The notes: generated by a model not told the origin, from the letters alone. A stretch of 64,000 nt of DNA from Pantoea sp. 1.19 (GCF_001922585.1 NZ_MRBS01000001.1:756594-820593), one strand, 5' to 3'. Counted from the stretch's first letter, positions 27,775 through 38,692 are shown. Made by a program: numbers and translations.

Positions 27775-28866
27775 TTAGACGTTGAACAGGAAGTTCATCA
27801 CATCGCCGTCTTTAACGATGTACTCTTTGCCTTCCGAGCGCATCTTGCCGGCCTCTTTGGCACCCTGTTCCCCTTTGCAGGCGATAAAGTCATCAAAGGC
27901 GATGGTTTGGGCGCGAATAAAGCCTTTTTCGAAGTCGGTGTGGATTTTACCCGCCGCCTGCGGTGCGGTTGCGCCTACCGGTATCGTCCAGGCGCGCACT
28001 TCTTTTACGCCAGCGGTGAAGTAAGTTTGCAGATTAAGCAGCGCGTAGCCGGCGCGGATCACCCGGTTCAGGCCCGGTTCGGTCAGGCCCAGCTCTGCCA
28101 TAAACTCGTCGCGCTCGTCATCTTCCAGCTCGGCAATGTCGGATTCTACTGCCGCACAGACCGGCACTACCACCGATCCTTCTTTTTCAGCGATGGCCCG
28201 CACCTGGTCGAGGTACGGATTGTTTTCGAACCCGTCTTCGTTGACGTTGGCAATGTACATGGTCGGCTTCAGGGTCAGGAAGCTCAGGTAGCGGATTGCG
28301 GCTTTTTCATCAGCATCCAGCGCCAGTGAGCGCAGCATGCCGGCGTTTTCCAGGTGTGGCAGGCATTTTTCCAGCGCGGCCAGTTCGGCTTTGGCATCTT
28401 TGTCGCCGCCTTTGGCTTTTTTCTGCACGCGCTGAATGGCGCGCTCGCAGGTATCGAGATCCGACAGCGCCAGCTCGGTGTTGATCACGTCGATGTCTTC
28501 CGCCGGGTTCACTTTGCCGGAGACGTGGATGATGTTGTCATTTTCAAAGCAGCGCACCACGTGGCCGATAGCTTCGGTTTCGCGGATGTTGGTCAGGAAC
28601 TGGTTGCCTAGGCCTTCGCCTTTCGACGCGCCTTTCACCAGGCCGGCGATGTCAACGAACTCCATGGTCGTGGGGATCACGCGCTGCGGTTTGACGATGG
28701 CGGCCAGCTGGTCCAGTCGCAGGTCGGGCATCGGCACCACGCCGGTATTCGGTTCAATGGTGCAGAAGGGGAAGTTGGCCGCTTCAATACCCGCTTTGGT
28801 CAGCGCGTTAAACAGGGTGGACTTGCCCACGTTAGGCAGGCCGACGATACCGCATTTAAATCCCAT
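27775..28866 (-). CDS. ychF: Ribosome-binding ATPase YchF (Obg family)
   Basis: A 363-residue P-loop NTPase that prefers ATP over GTP and binds ribosomes; it influences the oxidative stress response and translation start selection in E. coli. The Walker A motif GLPNVGKST lies at residues 9-17, the switch-like [20 protein letters not shown] follows, then a coiled coil (about 130-200) and a C-terminal TGS domain ending DVMNFLFNV. Length matches the family. In most enterobacteria it follows pth directly in one operon; here a SulP transporter gene in the opposite direction lies between them, so ychF needs its own promoter. Confidence 0.97.
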   Translation of the reverse strand: MGFKCGIVGLPNVGKSTLFNALTKAGIEAANFPFCTIEPNTGVVPMPDLRLDQLAAIVKPQRVIPTTMEFVDIAGLVKGASKGEGLGNQFLTNIRETEAIGHVVRCFENDNIIHVSGKVNPAEDIDVINTELALSDLDTCERAIQRVQKKAKGGDKDAKAELAALEKCLPHLENAGMLRSLALDADEKAAIRYLSFLTLKPTMYIANVNEDGFENNPYLDQVRAIAEKEGSVVVPVCAAVESDIAELEDDERDEFMAELGLTEPGLNRVIRAGYALLNLQTYFTAGVKEVRAWTIPVGATAPQAAGKIHTDFEKGFIRAQTIAFDDFIACKGEQGAKEAGKMRSEGKEYIVKDGDVMNFLFNV

Positions 28867-29204
28867 GGTTACATCACCTTAGTAGCTTGATCATCCGGCT
28901 GCGCCACCGCGTGCGGATGAGGATACGAAAAAATAATGGCGTATTATACACAACTCTGTTGCCGGCATGGCGGGGAATTCACAGCAGAATGCGCGGACCA
29001 CGCTTGAGATCTGCCTCACAATTTTCCATACTGTCCGCCCCGACCGTTACCGGAGAACCCTGCAGATGCCTTGTACTCTGCTTACGCCGCCCTGAGTTCC
29101 CGCCTGCCGCAACCCACCGCGGTTGCCTGCGTCCGCTGACGCGACCTGATTGTGCCCCGCGTGGCGGCACGACCCATTCTGCTGTCTGAAATACTGGAAA
29201 AAAC
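28867..29204. other. ychF / SulP divergent region
   Basis: About 340 bases without a gene. On the minus strand a TATAAT hexamer (28943-28948) could be the -10 box of a ychF promoter. The rest is GC-rich with no recognised site. Confidence 0.45.
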
Positions 29205-30683
29205 ATGTTTAACCTGACTCATCTCAGGCTCCGCGACGTCAAAAATGACGTGCTCGCCGGCGCCGTGGTGTCCGTTGCGCTGATCCCGGAAGCGACGGCC
29301 TTCTCCCTGCTGGCCGGACTGTCACCGATTATCGGTCTGCATACGGCGTTTATCCTTGGCATGATAACCGCGCTGATTGGCGGTAAACCGGGGATGATTT
29401 CCGGCGCGGCCGGCTCGATCGTGGTGGTCTTAATCAGCCTGATTACCCAGCACGGCTATGAGTACGTGCTGGTAGCCACCGTGCTGGCCGGAGTGATCCA
29501 ACTGGCAATTGGCCTGCTGCGGCTGGGGAAATTTATCCGGCTGGTCCCGCAGCCGGCGATTTATGGCTTTGTGAATGGCCTGGCGATCGTCATCATGCTG
29601 GCGCAAATTCCGATGATTAAAGGGCAGGGGCCGGTGATGTATGCCCTGGTGGCGCTGGCGATGGCGATTGTCTGGCTGTTTCCACGCATCAGCAAAGTGA
29701 TCCCCGGCTCGCTGGCGGCGCTGATTATCATCAGCGCACTGGCTATTGGCCTGCACCTCGATACCAAACGGGTGGGTGACCTGGCCGATATTGCCGGTTC
29801 GCTGCCGGCCTTTCATCTGCCGGCGGTGCCGCTGAGCTGGGAGACGCTGCGTATCGTGCTGCCCTATTCGGTAATTATCGCGCTGGTTGGCCTGATTGAG
29901 TCGCTGTTGACGCTGGCGGTGCTCGATGAAATGGGCAGCGAGAAGGGCAGGGGCAATAAAGAGTGCGTGGCGCAGGGCGTTGGCAACACGCTGTGCGGCT
30001 TTTTTGGCAGCTTCGCCGGCTGTGCGATGATTGGGCAGTCGATCATCAATTTTACCTCCGGCGGGCGCGGACGGCTGTCCAACGCCGTGGGCGCGCTGCT
30101 GCTGATTTTGTTCGTGATCAGCCTGTCAGACTATATTGCGCTGCTGCCGGTAGCGGCGCTGGCCGGTATTATGTTTGTGGTGTGCATTCGCACCTTTGAG
30201 TGGAGCTCGCTGCGCCGCATCCGCCGGATGCCGAAGTCGGATGCGTTTGTGATGGTGGCGGTCACGCTGGTCACCATCTGGACCGATTTGGCGATGGCGG
30301 TGATTTTTGGCGTGATCATTTCGGCGCTGGTGTTTGCCTGGCAGCACGCGCAGATAACCGTGATCAATACCCGTGAAGCGCAGGGCGTGAAGACGTACGA
30401 GCTGGAAGGGCCGCTGTTCTTTGGCTCCACCGGCGCCTTTAGCGAACGTTTTACGCCGGAGAGCGATCCGCCGCAGGTCGTGATTGATTTTGCCCGCACC
30501 CGGGTGATGGACATCAGCGGCGTTGAAGCCATCGATAAGCTCAGCCTGCGCTATCAGGAAGCCGGTAAGTCGCTGCGCCTGCGACACCTCAGTGAGGATT
30601 GCATTCGCCTGCTGAAGCAGGCCGGCCCGTTCTGCACCCACGAGCTGGATGCTCCCACCTGGAAGGTGGCCGCGGACGACTAA
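29205..30683 (+). CDS. SulP-family anion transporter with STAS domain
   Basis: A 492-residue inner-membrane carrier of the SulP/SLC26 family. Residues about 15-385 hold 10-14 hydrophobic segments, starting with the signature VSVALIPEATAFSLLAGLSPIIGLH; residues about 400-490 form a STAS domain (VVIDFARTRVMDISGVEAIDKL). Relatives carry sulfate, bicarbonate or C4-dicarboxylates. It is shorter than E. coli DauA/YchM (559 residues) and differs in position: it lies between pth and ychF rather than between ychH and prs, so it is not clearly DauA. The ribosome site is weak. Confidence 0.9.
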   Translation: MFNLTHLRLRDVKNDVLAGAVVSVALIPEATAFSLLAGLSPIIGLHTAFILGMITALIGGKPGMISGAAGSIVVVLISLITQHGYEYVLVATVLAGVIQLAIGLLRLGKFIRLVPQPAIYGFVNGLAIVIMLAQIPMIKGQGPVMYALVALAMAIVWLFPRISKVIPGSLAALIIISALAIGLHLDTKRVGDLADIAGSLPAFHLPAVPLSWETLRIVLPYSVIIALVGLIESLLTLAVLDEMGSEKGRGNKECVAQGVGNTLCGFFGSFAGCAMIGQSIINFTSGGRGRLSNAVGALLLILFVISLSDYIALLPVAALAGIMFVVCIRTFEWSSLRRIRRMPKSDAFVMVAVTLVTIWTDLAMAVIFGVIISALVFAWQHAQITVINTREAQGVKTYELEGPLFFGSTGAFSERFTPESDPPQVVIDFARTRVMDISGVEAIDKLSLRYQEAGKSLRLRHLSEDCIRLLKQAGPFCTHELDAPTWKVAADD

Positions 30684-30689
30684 GCCTGC

Positions 30690-30725
30690 GCGCCCGCCCT
30701 CCCGCCGCGGTGGAAGGGCGGGCGC
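30690..30725. terminator. Shared hairpin between convergent SulP gene and pth
   Basis: GCGCCCGCCCT / AGGGCGGGCGC perfect 11-bp stem with a 14-base loop, three bases from the pth stop codon. No T run. Confidence 0.6.
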
Positions 30726-30728
30726 GGT

Positions 30729-31316
30729 TCAGGCGGCCTTATACGCGTGCAGGCGGTTCATTGCTTTCAGCTTATCTTCCTGCAGCCACAGCTCGGTACA
30801 GCGCGCCGCTTCATCAATGGCCTGGTCAATCAGCGTTTGCTCGCTGGCCGGCGGTTTACCCAGAACAAATCCCACCACTTTGTTCCGATCGCCGGGATGG
30901 CCGATACCGATGCGCAGCCGGTGAAAGTTGGGATTGTTGCCCAGCTTGCTGATGATGTCTTTCAGGCCGTTGTGGCCGCCGTGGCCGCCGCCCAGTTTAA
31001 ACCTGGCAACCCCGGGGGGCAGGTCCAGCTCATCGTGGGCAACCAGAATCTCTTCCGGTGCGATGCGGTAGAAGGTCGCCATGGCGGCCACCGCTTTACC
31101 GCTGAGGTTCATAAAGGTGGTGGGCACCAGCAGGCGGACGTCTTCGCCGCCGATGGCCAGCCGCGCGGTATAACCATAAAATTTGCTCTCGTCTTTAAGG
31201 CGCTGATTGTGGCGGTCGGCCAGCAGGTCCAGATACCAGGCGCCGGCGTTATGGCGGGTGGCAGCATAGTCGCTGCCCGGGTTGGCCAGGCCAACAATCA
31301 GTTTAATACGGCTCAC
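30729..31316 (-). CDS. pth: Peptidyl-tRNA hydrolase
   Basis: A 195-residue essential enzyme that frees tRNA from dropped-off peptidyl-tRNA. The catalytic His22 lies in TRHNAGAW; the invariant blocks [21 protein letters not shown] and [13 protein letters not shown] follow, and the C-terminus keeps [14 protein letters not shown] start at 31316 with AGGA upstream is chosen; an ATG two codons earlier sits too close to the ribosome site. Downstream, ychF is displaced by the SulP gene. Confidence 0.96.
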   Translation of the reverse strand: MSRIKLIVGLANPGSDYAATRHNAGAWYLDLLADRHNQRLKDESKFYGYTARLAIGGEDVRLLVPTTFMNLSGKAVAAMATFYRIAPEEILVAHDELDLPPGVARFKLGGGHGGHNGLKDIISKLGNNPNFHRLRIGIGHPGDRNKVVGFVLGKPPASEQTLIDQAIDEAARCTELWLQEDKLKAMNRLHAYKAA

Positions 31317-31515
31317 GGGCATATCCTGAAAAGGGGAAGACAGAGCGCTAGTGTACTGTGGCCGGCGGCGCATTACAAAATGCCAGCCGCTTCGCGGCAG
31401 ACAACCGACGTTGAAACAGCGGGTTAACCCACTGAAATGGCCGATTTGCGCTACCCAGCCGGCGGTCTGGCGGGTAAGATGGCGACTATCTAAGCTTAAG
31501 CAGCGTGGGACCCCG

Positions 31516-32526
31516 ATGGCCTCTTTAAAGGACGTGGCAAAACTGGCGGCGGTGTCGCTGATGACCGTATCGCGGGCGATCAATAATCCGGAGCGTCTGC
31601 GTCCGGATACCCTCGCGCGGGTGCAGCAGGCTATCGATCAGCTGCACTACGTGCCGGACTTTTCGGCGCGCAAGATTCGCGACCGCCAGTCGGTTCCGCC
31701 GGCCATCGGGGTGCTGGCGCTGGATACCGCGACCACCCCGTTCTCGGTTGAGCTGCTGCTGTCGCTGGAGAAGACCGCGCAGCAGCACGGCTGGACAACC
31801 TTTGTCATTAACCTGTTTGAACATCAGGATGCCCAGCAGGCCGTGGATAAACTGCTGTCGCTGCGACCGGCGGGCATTGTTTTTACCACCATGGGGCTGC
31901 GGCGCATCACGCTGCCGGCGCGGCTGCGGGATAAGCCGCTGGTGCTGGCTAACTGCCTGAGCGACGACGCGCCGGTGGCCAGCTACGTACCGGATGATGT
32001 CGATGGCCAGTATCAGGCGACGCGCGCGCTGATTGCCCGCGGCTATCGCCGACCGCTGTGTATTCACCTGCCGGTCTGTACGCTGGCCGGGCGGCGGCGG
32101 CGGGCCGGATTTGAGCAGGCGTGGCGCGAAGCCGGACTGCCTCTGCCGGCACAGCAGTATCATCTGGCGTTGGGGGATAATCACTATCTGGATACCGTGA
32201 GCCTGCTGGCGGCGCATCTGCCGCAGGGACGACCCGATTTTGATGTGCTGGTGTGCGGTAACGATCGCGTGGCGTTTGTCGCCTATCAGTATTTGCTGGG
32301 GCAGGGGATACGTATTCCCGCCGACGTGGCGGTGCTGGGTTATGACAACATGGTGGGGATCGGCGAACTGTTTTATCCGGCGTTAACGACCGTGCAGCTG
32401 CCGCACCTGGCCATTGGTCGGGAAGCGGCGCTGCACATTATCGAGCAGCGCCCACACCGGGAGGTATGTGCGCTGCCGAGTCCGCTGTTGGCGCGGGCCT
32501 CAGTCGGTGTTAAACACACCGCGTAG
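31516..32526 (+). CDS. cscR: LacI-family sucrose operon repressor CscR
   Basis: A 336-residue LacI-type repressor matching CscR of E. coli: [22 protein letters not shown] (helix-turn-helix, residues 1-25), a hinge helix near residue 50, and a periplasmic-binding-like ligand domain ([19 protein letters not shown] and [17 protein letters not shown]). It should repress the csc genes without sucrose or fructose. The 3' end overlaps convergent cscA by 27 bases. Predicted operators, GTTAACGTTAAC, lie before cscB 3 kb away. Confidence 0.93.
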   Translation: MASLKDVAKLAAVSLMTVSRAINNPERLRPDTLARVQQAIDQLHYVPDFSARKIRDRQSVPPAIGVLALDTATTPFSVELLLSLEKTAQQHGWTTFVINLFEHQDAQQAVDKLLSLRPAGIVFTTMGLRRITLPARLRDKPLVLANCLSDDAPVASYVPDDVDGQYQATRALIARGYRRPLCIHLPVCTLAGRRRRAGFEQAWREAGLPLPAQQYHLALGDNHYLDTVSLLAAHLPQGRPDFDVLVCGNDRVAFVAYQYLLGQGIRIPADVAVLGYDNMVGIGELFYPALTTVQLPHLAIGREAALHIIEQRPHREVCALPSPLLARASVGVKHTA

Positions 32527-33981
32527 CGGCCAGCCCTGCAGTGCGCTAAAGCGGGCATCACCGTCCTCGGCGAACAGGCTTAGCGTCGCGATCGGCGCGC
32601 TGGGCCACAGGCGGCTGGTCAGGCAGGCCGTCCCCTCGTTGATAAACACCTCCAGCGAGGATCGGTCAAGGAAGATCTGCAGCCGCAGCGTCTCGTCCGG
32701 CGGCAGCGCCACGCTGCGGCAGCCGGTGACGCCGTGGCCGGTACGGCCGCGATCCAGCACCAGGCGTCCGGCCTGGGCGTCAACGTACAGGCGGATTTCC
32801 GCGCCGTCCGGCCCCTCACTGGAGAGCACCAGCCCCATGCGCTCGGCGCTGCTGTGCTGGCGATCGATGCTGAAGGTCAGCTCCAGCGGGGCGTGGCCTG
32901 CCGGCAGCGGCAGGGTTTGGTTGCGCAGCGAGCTGTCGGGCAGGCTGAAACCCTCGCCGCGCAGTGCGGCCAGTTCAGGCAGCGGCGACATGCGCAGCGC
33001 GCCGTCCGCGGCCAGCGTCAGCACCCGCGGCAGGGTCAGGCTGCCGGCCCAGCCGTCGGCTTTGCCCGGCATCGGCGACTCCCACATATCCATCCAGCCG
33101 AATACAATCCGCCGACCCTGCGCGTCGATCAGCGTTTGCGGCGCATAGAAGTCGTGCCCCGCATCCAGCTCGCGGAACGGCGCATCAGGGCAAAAATGGC
33201 CACCCGGCTGCCAGTGGCCGCTCAGGTAGCCGCTCTGAAAGCGATTGCGAAAACGGTAGCCATCAGCGGCTATGCCTTGCGGAGAGAACAGCAGCACCCA
33301 GCGATCGCCCAGCGGGAAGAAGTCCGGGCATTCCCACATATAGCCGTCACCGGCATTGCCCTTCGCCAGGACGCCCTCATAGTGCCAGTCGCGCAGGCTA
33401 TCGCCGCTGTACAACAGCACCTGCCCGACGTCGTCACCGTCGCGGGCACCGACCACCATCATCCAGCGGTTGCCTTCGCGCCACACTTTCGGATCGCGGA
33501 AATGCATGATCCCCGGCGGCGGCGTCAGCACCGCCCCCTGTTTGTCAAAGTGGATCCCGTCGCGGCTGGTGGCAAGGCACTGCACTTCGCGAATAGCGGC
33601 ATCATTGCCTTCGCCCGCCAGCCAGACGTGGCCGGTATAGATCAGGCTCAGCACGCCGTTATCATCCACTGCGCAGCCGGAAAAGCAGCCGTCGCGATCC
33701 GCTTCATCGCCCGGCGCCAGCGCGATCGGCTGATGTTGCCAGCTGACCAGGTCGTCGCTGGTCATGTGTCCCCAGTGCATCGGTCCCCAGTCGGCGCTCA
33801 GGGGATGATGCTGATAAAAAACGTGGTAGCGCCCCTGCCAGTAGATAAGCCCGTTCGGATCGTTCATCCAGCCCGCCGGTGGCGCAAGGTGAATTTGCGG
33901 GTAAAAGCGCTCGCCGCGGCCGGCCAGCAGGGTGTCACGGGCGGCGTGCGCCGCCGCCAGAGAGGTACGTAAGGTGCTCAT
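32500..33981 (-). CDS. cscA: Sucrose hydrolase (invertase) CscA, GH32
   Basis: A 493-residue GH32 enzyme with no signal peptide; it splits sucrose into glucose and fructose in the cytosol. The nucleophile Asp41 is in WMNDPNG, the transition-state residue Asp163 in FRDP and the acid/base Glu217 in WECPDFF. A C-terminal beta-sandwich follows from about residue 350. Because CscB imports unphosphorylated sucrose, free sucrose is the likely substrate. It is 15 bases downstream of cscB in one operon. A cscK fructokinase, present in the E. coli csc locus, is absent here. Confidence 0.95.
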   Translation of the reverse strand: MSTLRTSLAAAHAARDTLLAGRGERFYPQIHLAPPAGWMNDPNGLIYWQGRYHVFYQHHPLSADWGPMHWGHMTSDDLVSWQHQPIALAPGDEADRDGCFSGCAVDDNGVLSLIYTGHVWLAGEGNDAAIREVQCLATSRDGIHFDKQGAVLTPPPGIMHFRDPKVWREGNRWMMVVGARDGDDVGQVLLYSGDSLRDWHYEGVLAKGNAGDGYMWECPDFFPLGDRWVLLFSPQGIAADGYRFRNRFQSGYLSGHWQPGGHFCPDAPFRELDAGHDFYAPQTLIDAQGRRIVFGWMDMWESPMPGKADGWAGSLTLPRVLTLAADGALRMSPLPELAALRGEGFSLPDSSLRNQTLPLPAGHAPLELTFSIDRQHSSAERMGLVLSSEGPDGAEIRLYVDAQAGRLVLDRGRTGHGVTGCRSVALPPDETLRLQIFLDRSSLEVFINEGTACLTSRLWPSAPIATLSLFAEDGDARFSALQGWPLRGVFNTD

Positions 33982-33996
33982 GATAAATCTCCTTGA

Positions 33997-35241
33997 TCAG
34001 GTCGCCATCGCGCCGCGGGAGGCGGGCGTGACGGGCGGGTGTTCGCCGCGCAGTAAGAAGGCGGAAATGACCACAAACAGCGCCACGATGCTGCCCATCA
34101 GCAAATAGGTCGTGGCAAAGCCCAGTCGGTCGTAGCCGATCCCCGCCAGCGGCGAGAACAGGCTGGCGCACAGCTGCGTGGTGAACTGAAATCCGACCAG
34201 GTACAGGGTGGCCGAGAGTCGCGGGTCAAAATGGCTGGCGATATATTTGAACAGGGAAATCAGCAGCAGCGGCAGCTCGACTGCGTGCAGCAGTTTCATT
34301 GCCGAAATCATCAGCGCGCCGTCCGCCAGACCCGAACCGATAATGCGCAGCGCCATGATCGCGCCGCTGAGCAGCAGGCCCTGCCGCGCGCCGATGCGGT
34401 TTACCAGCCAGGGCGCCAGAAACATGCCGCCGGCTTCCAGAAAGACCTGCAGCGAATTGAGGTAGCCGTACATGGCGTTGCCCTGCTGCGGCGTGGCGAA
34501 CTGGGCGCTAAAGTAGACGGCAAACTGCTGATCGTAAACGTTATAGACGCTGACGCCGAGAACAAACACCACCAGCGCCCAGAAGGGCGGCAGGCGCAGC
34601 AGCGCCAGCGTATCCTGCCAGCTCAGCGCCTGCGGGCTGCCAACCGCCAGCGTGCTGATGGCATTGACTTTGACCATTTTCAACTGGCTGAGCAGCAGTA
34701 AAAAGATCGCGCCGGAGGCGGAGGCCAGCCAGAAGTTGATCTCCGGATTCAGGGTAATCAGGCGTCCGGCAATAAATGTGGCGCAGGCCCAGCCGAGCGA
34801 GCCCCACATCCGCGCTCTACCAAACTCAAACCCGACAATGCGGCTGACGCGCTCCACGTAGGACTCCAGCGCGCCGATGCCGGCGAAGAACGTCGCGCCG
34901 ATAAACAGGCCACCGACCACCGCGCCGGCCAGCACATTGGCCTTAAGCAGGGGGGCATAGACATAGATAAAAAACGGGCCGGTTAGCAGCAGCAGCCCGC
35001 CGAGAAACCACAGCAGCGATTTACGCAACCCAAGCCGATCCTGAAGCACACCGTACAGCGGCTGCGCGCACAGCGCGACCAGCGCAATTGCCGAGAAAAT
35101 GAGCCCGGTTTCGGTGCCGCGCAGTCCTACCTGCTGATGTAGCCAGATGGCAATCAGCGAAAAGGCGGATGACCAGGTGAAAAAAAAGAAAAACAACAGG
35201 CCGCTGAGCAGCAGGTAACTTTTCCGGTGATTCAGGTGCAT
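33997..35241 (-). CDS. cscB: Sucrose:H+ symporter CscB
   Basis: A 414-residue major facilitator of the oligosaccharide:H+ symporter family (LacY/CscB), one residue shorter than E. coli CscB. Twelve membrane helices can be traced, starting YLLLSGLLFFFFFTWSSAF; the LacY-type loop 2-3 motif appears as GVLQDRLGLRKSLLWFL, and an acidic charged residue pair (GALESYVERVSR) marks helix 4-5. It imports sucrose with a proton. It is the first gene of the operon, with operators and CRP-like sites just upstream. GGAC lies before the ATG. Confidence 0.94.
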   Translation of the reverse strand: MHLNHRKSYLLLSGLLFFFFFTWSSAFSLIAIWLHQQVGLRGTETGLIFSAIALVALCAQPLYGVLQDRLGLRKSLLWFLGGLLLLTGPFFIYVYAPLLKANVLAGAVVGGLFIGATFFAGIGALESYVERVSRIVGFEFGRARMWGSLGWACATFIAGRLITLNPEINFWLASASGAIFLLLLSQLKMVKVNAISTLAVGSPQALSWQDTLALLRLPPFWALVVFVLGVSVYNVYDQQFAVYFSAQFATPQQGNAMYGYLNSLQVFLEAGGMFLAPWLVNRIGARQGLLLSGAIMALRIIGSGLADGALMISAMKLLHAVELPLLLISLFKYIASHFDPRLSATLYLVGFQFTTQLCASLFSPLAGIGYDRLGFATTYLLMGSIVALFVVISAFLLRGEHPPVTPASRGAMAT

Positions 35242-35280
35242 CGCATGTCCTTAGCAACAGGGGGTATCGGTCGCCGACAT

Positions 35281-35294
35281 TGTTAACGTTAACA
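35281..35294. promoter_or_regulatory. CscR-type operator, proximal copy
   Basis: TGTTAACGTTAACA is a perfect palindrome of the LacI-family type with a central CG, 40 bases upstream of the cscB start. Confidence 0.8.
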
Positions 35295-35325
35295 TTCGCG
35301 AAGGGAACGTCCTTCGACCGGAATA

Positions 35326-35341
35326 TGTGATGTTAATCACG
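35326..35341. promoter_or_regulatory. CRP-like site, proximal
   Basis: TGTGA-TGTTAA-TCACG fits the CRP consensus TGTGAN6TCACA at nine of ten defined bases; it lies between the two operators. Confidence 0.7.
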
Positions 35342-35344
35342 CAA

Positions 35345-35356
35345 GTTAACGTTAAC
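35345..35356. promoter_or_regulatory. CscR-type operator, distal copy
   Basis: GTTAACGTTAAC repeats the proximal operator core exactly. The centres are 63 bp apart, six helical turns, which suits looping by a tetrameric or paired repressor. Confidence 0.8.
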
Positions 35357-35366
35357 ATTGCCGACC

Positions 35367-35382
35367 TGTGATGTCGATCACG
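35367..35382. promoter_or_regulatory. CRP-like site, distal
   Basis: TGTGA-TGTCGA-TCACG, nine of ten consensus bases, 41 bp from the proximal CRP-like site. Predicts catabolite control of cscBA. Confidence 0.68.
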
Positions 35383-35735
35383 TCCCGTTAGCAGGGCGTG
35401 ATAACGTGGCCGCGCAGCGGCTGAATAACATTACGCTATCCAGGATAAACCGCCGTTCACCGGCGCGGCGGTGGTATCGCACCACGCGGCCAGCGGCGTT
35501 CCGTAACCCTCTGGCGCAGGGCCGCTTTTCGCCGTCTGTCCGCTGCGCCGGCGCGCGGGAGGCCGTTTCGCAACGTGATTATGCAAATTTCAACAAAACA
35601 GCAGGTTAGATGTAAATTTATGTCAGATTATTCATGATAAGTGTGATCGTCAGCGCATTGAACGCCAGCGCTTTTTCCTACACTGTGTGCAGCGGCGCAC
35701 TCTGGCAGCCGCATTCAGCTTACGGGAGGTGACTG
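35383..35735. other. Region upstream of ychH
   Basis: About 350 bases with no gene. The part next to ychH contains GTGTGATCG at about 35640, a CRP-like half site; E. coli ychH is CRP-dependent. Confidence 0.45.
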
Positions 35736-36041
35736 ATGAAACGCAGACATGCACATGTAACGGGTAACGTATTGATGGTGCTGGGATTGGTCACCATGGT
35801 TGCCGGAGTTGGCTATGCCGTACTGAATCAGTTACCGCAGTTAAATCTGCCGTCCGCGCTGACCAATGCGGCGATCATGGCGATTTTCATGGGGGCGTTA
35901 ATCTGGCTGGTGGGCGCCCGCCTCAGCGGACGGGAAAAAGTCTGCGATCGCTACTACTGGCTGCGCCACTACGGCAGTCCGCGCTGTCGTCACGGCCATG
36001 CGCATCACCCCGCGGGTAAGGGCGGCCACGGCGGGCACTGA
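35736..36041 (+). CDS. ychH: Stress-induced membrane protein YchH
   Basis: A 101-residue inner-membrane protein with two transmembrane helices (about 10-30 and 45-65), matching E. coli YchH in GNVLMVLGLVTMVAGVGYAVLNQLPQ and VCDRYYWLRHY. It is induced by stress and affects biofilm traits in E. coli; mechanism unknown. The C-terminal His/Gly-rich tail (HGHAHHPAGKGGHGGH) is longer than in E. coli and might bind metal. GGGAGGT precedes the ATG. A shared terminator separates it from convergent prs. Confidence 0.93.
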   Translation: MKRRHAHVTGNVLMVLGLVTMVAGVGYAVLNQLPQLNLPSALTNAAIMAIFMGALIWLVGARLSGREKVCDRYYWLRHYGSPRCRHGHAHHPAGKGGHGGH

Positions 36042-36062
36042 ACCGCGAACGGTAAGCAGAAA

Positions 36063-36088
36063 AAAGGACGGGCTGGCCCGTCCTTTTG
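36063..36088. terminator. Bidirectional terminator between ychH and prs
   Basis: AAAAGGACGGGC / GCCCGTCCTTTT near-perfect palindrome with A and T runs on both sides. Confidence 0.9.
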
Positions 36089-36108
36089 CGTTTTGTGCGG
36101 TTAAGGCC

Positions 36109-37095
<987 letters not shown>

Positions 37096-37184
37096 TCACG
37101 GTCGGCTACCGGCGTCAGCGGATAACAGCGTTCATACGGGTGTATTAAAGAGTCACGCGCCGCGTCTGGAACAGGGTGACGCGG

Positions 37185-38057
37185 TCACGCACACTCTGGA
37201 TGCCCCGACAGGATGCGGTGCAGCGGCGAGACGTTAACGCCCCGGGCCACAAAACCCTGCATCCCCTGCGGGGCTTGCTCCAGCACCTGGCGGGCGGCAG
37301 ACTCGGTGTGAAATTCAGCAAACACACAAGCGCCTGTCCCGGTCAGGCGTGACGGCGCGTATTCTAGCAGCCAGGAAACAAGTGCATCAACCTCACGAAA
37401 ACGTTTTCTTACGACTGCCTCACAATCATTGTGGAAAGGCGTTTGCAAAAGCGTCGCTAAATCGCGACGCGGTGTATTCCGGGTCAGCTGCGGATCGTTG
37501 AACACCTGCGGAGTACTGATGTGTACGCCGGGATGCAGCACCAAAAACCATCTTTCCGGCGGCGCAGCAGGCCGCAGCTGTTCACCGATCCCTTCCGCAA
37601 AGGCGGCGACGCCGCGCACAAACACCGGTACATCGGCCCCCAGCGTCAATCCCCAGGTCGCCAGCTGCGTCAGAGAAAAGCCGGTTTGCCACAGCTGATT
37701 GAGCGCCAGCAGCGTGGTGGCGGCATTGGACGAACCGCCGCCCAGTCCACCGCCCATCGGCAGCACCTTCTGTACGGCAATGTCCGCACCGCCGCCGGCG
37801 GCCAGCGGCACGCCCGCCTCACGGGCCTGCTGCTGCAGCAAACGCGCGGCGCGGACGATCAGATTATGATCATCGGCAACGCCCGCCACCGGGGTCAGCA
37901 GGCGAATAGCGCCGTCGCTGCGCGGGGTGAAACTCAGGCTGTCGCCGTAATCGAGAAACTGAAACAGCGTCTGCAGCTGGTGATAGCCGTCGGCGCGCCG
38001 TCCGGTAATGTAGAGAAACAGATTTAGCTTGGCGGGAGCGGGACAGGTTAACGTCAT
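37185..38057 (-). CDS. ispE: 4-(cytidine 5'-diphospho)-2-C-methyl-D-erythritol kinase
   Basis: A 290-residue GHMP kinase of the MEP isoprenoid pathway. The substrate motif [21 protein letters not shown] is at residues 6-26 and the ATP loop [17 protein letters not shown] at about 99-115; a third GHMP motif, [12 protein letters not shown], is near 250. E. coli IspE has 283 residues. Its ATG overlaps the lolB stop by four bases (ATGA), so translation is coupled. Confidence 0.97.
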   Translation of the reverse strand: MTLTCPAPAKLNLFLYITGRRADGYHQLQTLFQFLDYGDSLSFTPRSDGAIRLLTPVAGVADDHNLIVRAARLLQQQAREAGVPLAAGGGADIAVQKVLPMGGGLGGGSSNAATTLLALNQLWQTGFSLTQLATWGLTLGADVPVFVRGVAAFAEGIGEQLRPAAPPERWFLVLHPGVHISTPQVFNDPQLTRNTPRRDLATLLQTPFHNDCEAVVRKRFREVDALVSWLLEYAPSRLTGTGACVFAEFHTESAARQVLEQAPQGMQGFVARGVNVSPLHRILSGHPECA

Positions 38058-38692
38058 TTCAGGGTCCAGCTGTCCATGCGCAGTTTGATGCGCTGATCGT
38101 CCTGCTTCAGCTCCAGGCTGGACGGCAGTGCGGGCTGCTGCTGTGTATCATAGCCGAGGTAGGTGACCTGCCACGTCTGTCCATCCTGGCGGTAGTTAAC
38201 CTGACGCAGGCGGTACGTATCATCCAGCTGATAGTCCGTTGCGTCGCCGGGCAGGCCAAGCATCCACTGGCGCAGGTTGTTCAGCGGGATCTGCATGCCG
38301 GTCAGTTGGGCGATCATTTTTTCCGCATCGTCGCTGACGTAGCGTTTACCTTTGCTGTCGACCAGCTGCACCACCTGGCCCTGCACGTCGAGCTGCAGCT
38401 CAGTGTTGCCCAGCGGGTTGGTCAGCAGCAGGCGATAGCGATCCTGCGCGGTTTGCTGCCAGTTGAAGCGAGCATAAACCCTCTGCTTATCGGACAGATA
38501 GGCAAAGGCGCCGCGCGTCTGGAACGCATCAATCTTGCTGACCGCCTGCTGATGGGCCTGCCACTGTGGGGCCTGCTGGCTGGGACCGGGGCCCACCGGA
38601 CGCGGGGTGGTACAGGCGGCGAGCACCAGACTGGCTAACGGCAGCAGGCGGCAGAGCGTGCGCCGGGACGGCGAGGTAAAAGTGATAGTCAA
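38054..38692 (-). CDS. lolB: Outer-membrane lipoprotein receptor LolB
   Basis: A 212-residue lipoprotein that accepts lipoproteins from LolA and inserts them into the outer membrane. The lipobox LVLAAC sets the lipidated Cys at about residue 27. The body matches LolB ([20 protein letters not shown] and [14 protein letters not shown]). The only start with a ribosome site (AAGGGAG) is a TTG at 38692, so a TTG start is assigned. It is divergent from hemA with 205 bases between them, the usual arrangement. Confidence 0.95.
   Translation of the reverse strand: MTITFTSPSRRTLCRLLPLASLVLAACTTPRPVGPGPSQQAPQWQAHQQAVSKIDAFQTRGAFAYLSDKQRVYARFNWQQTAQDRYRLLLTNPLGNTELQLDVQGQVVQLVDSKGKRYVSDDAEKMIAQLTGMQIPLNNLRQWMLGLPGDATDYQLDDTYRLRQVNYRQDGQTWQVTYLGYDTQQQPALPSSLELKQDDQRIKLRMDSWTLK

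Noticed and set aside
29205..30683. Assignment of the SulP gene as dauA (ychM)
   Set aside because: It is about 70 residues shorter than DauA and lies on the other side of pth; kept as a generic SulP carrier.
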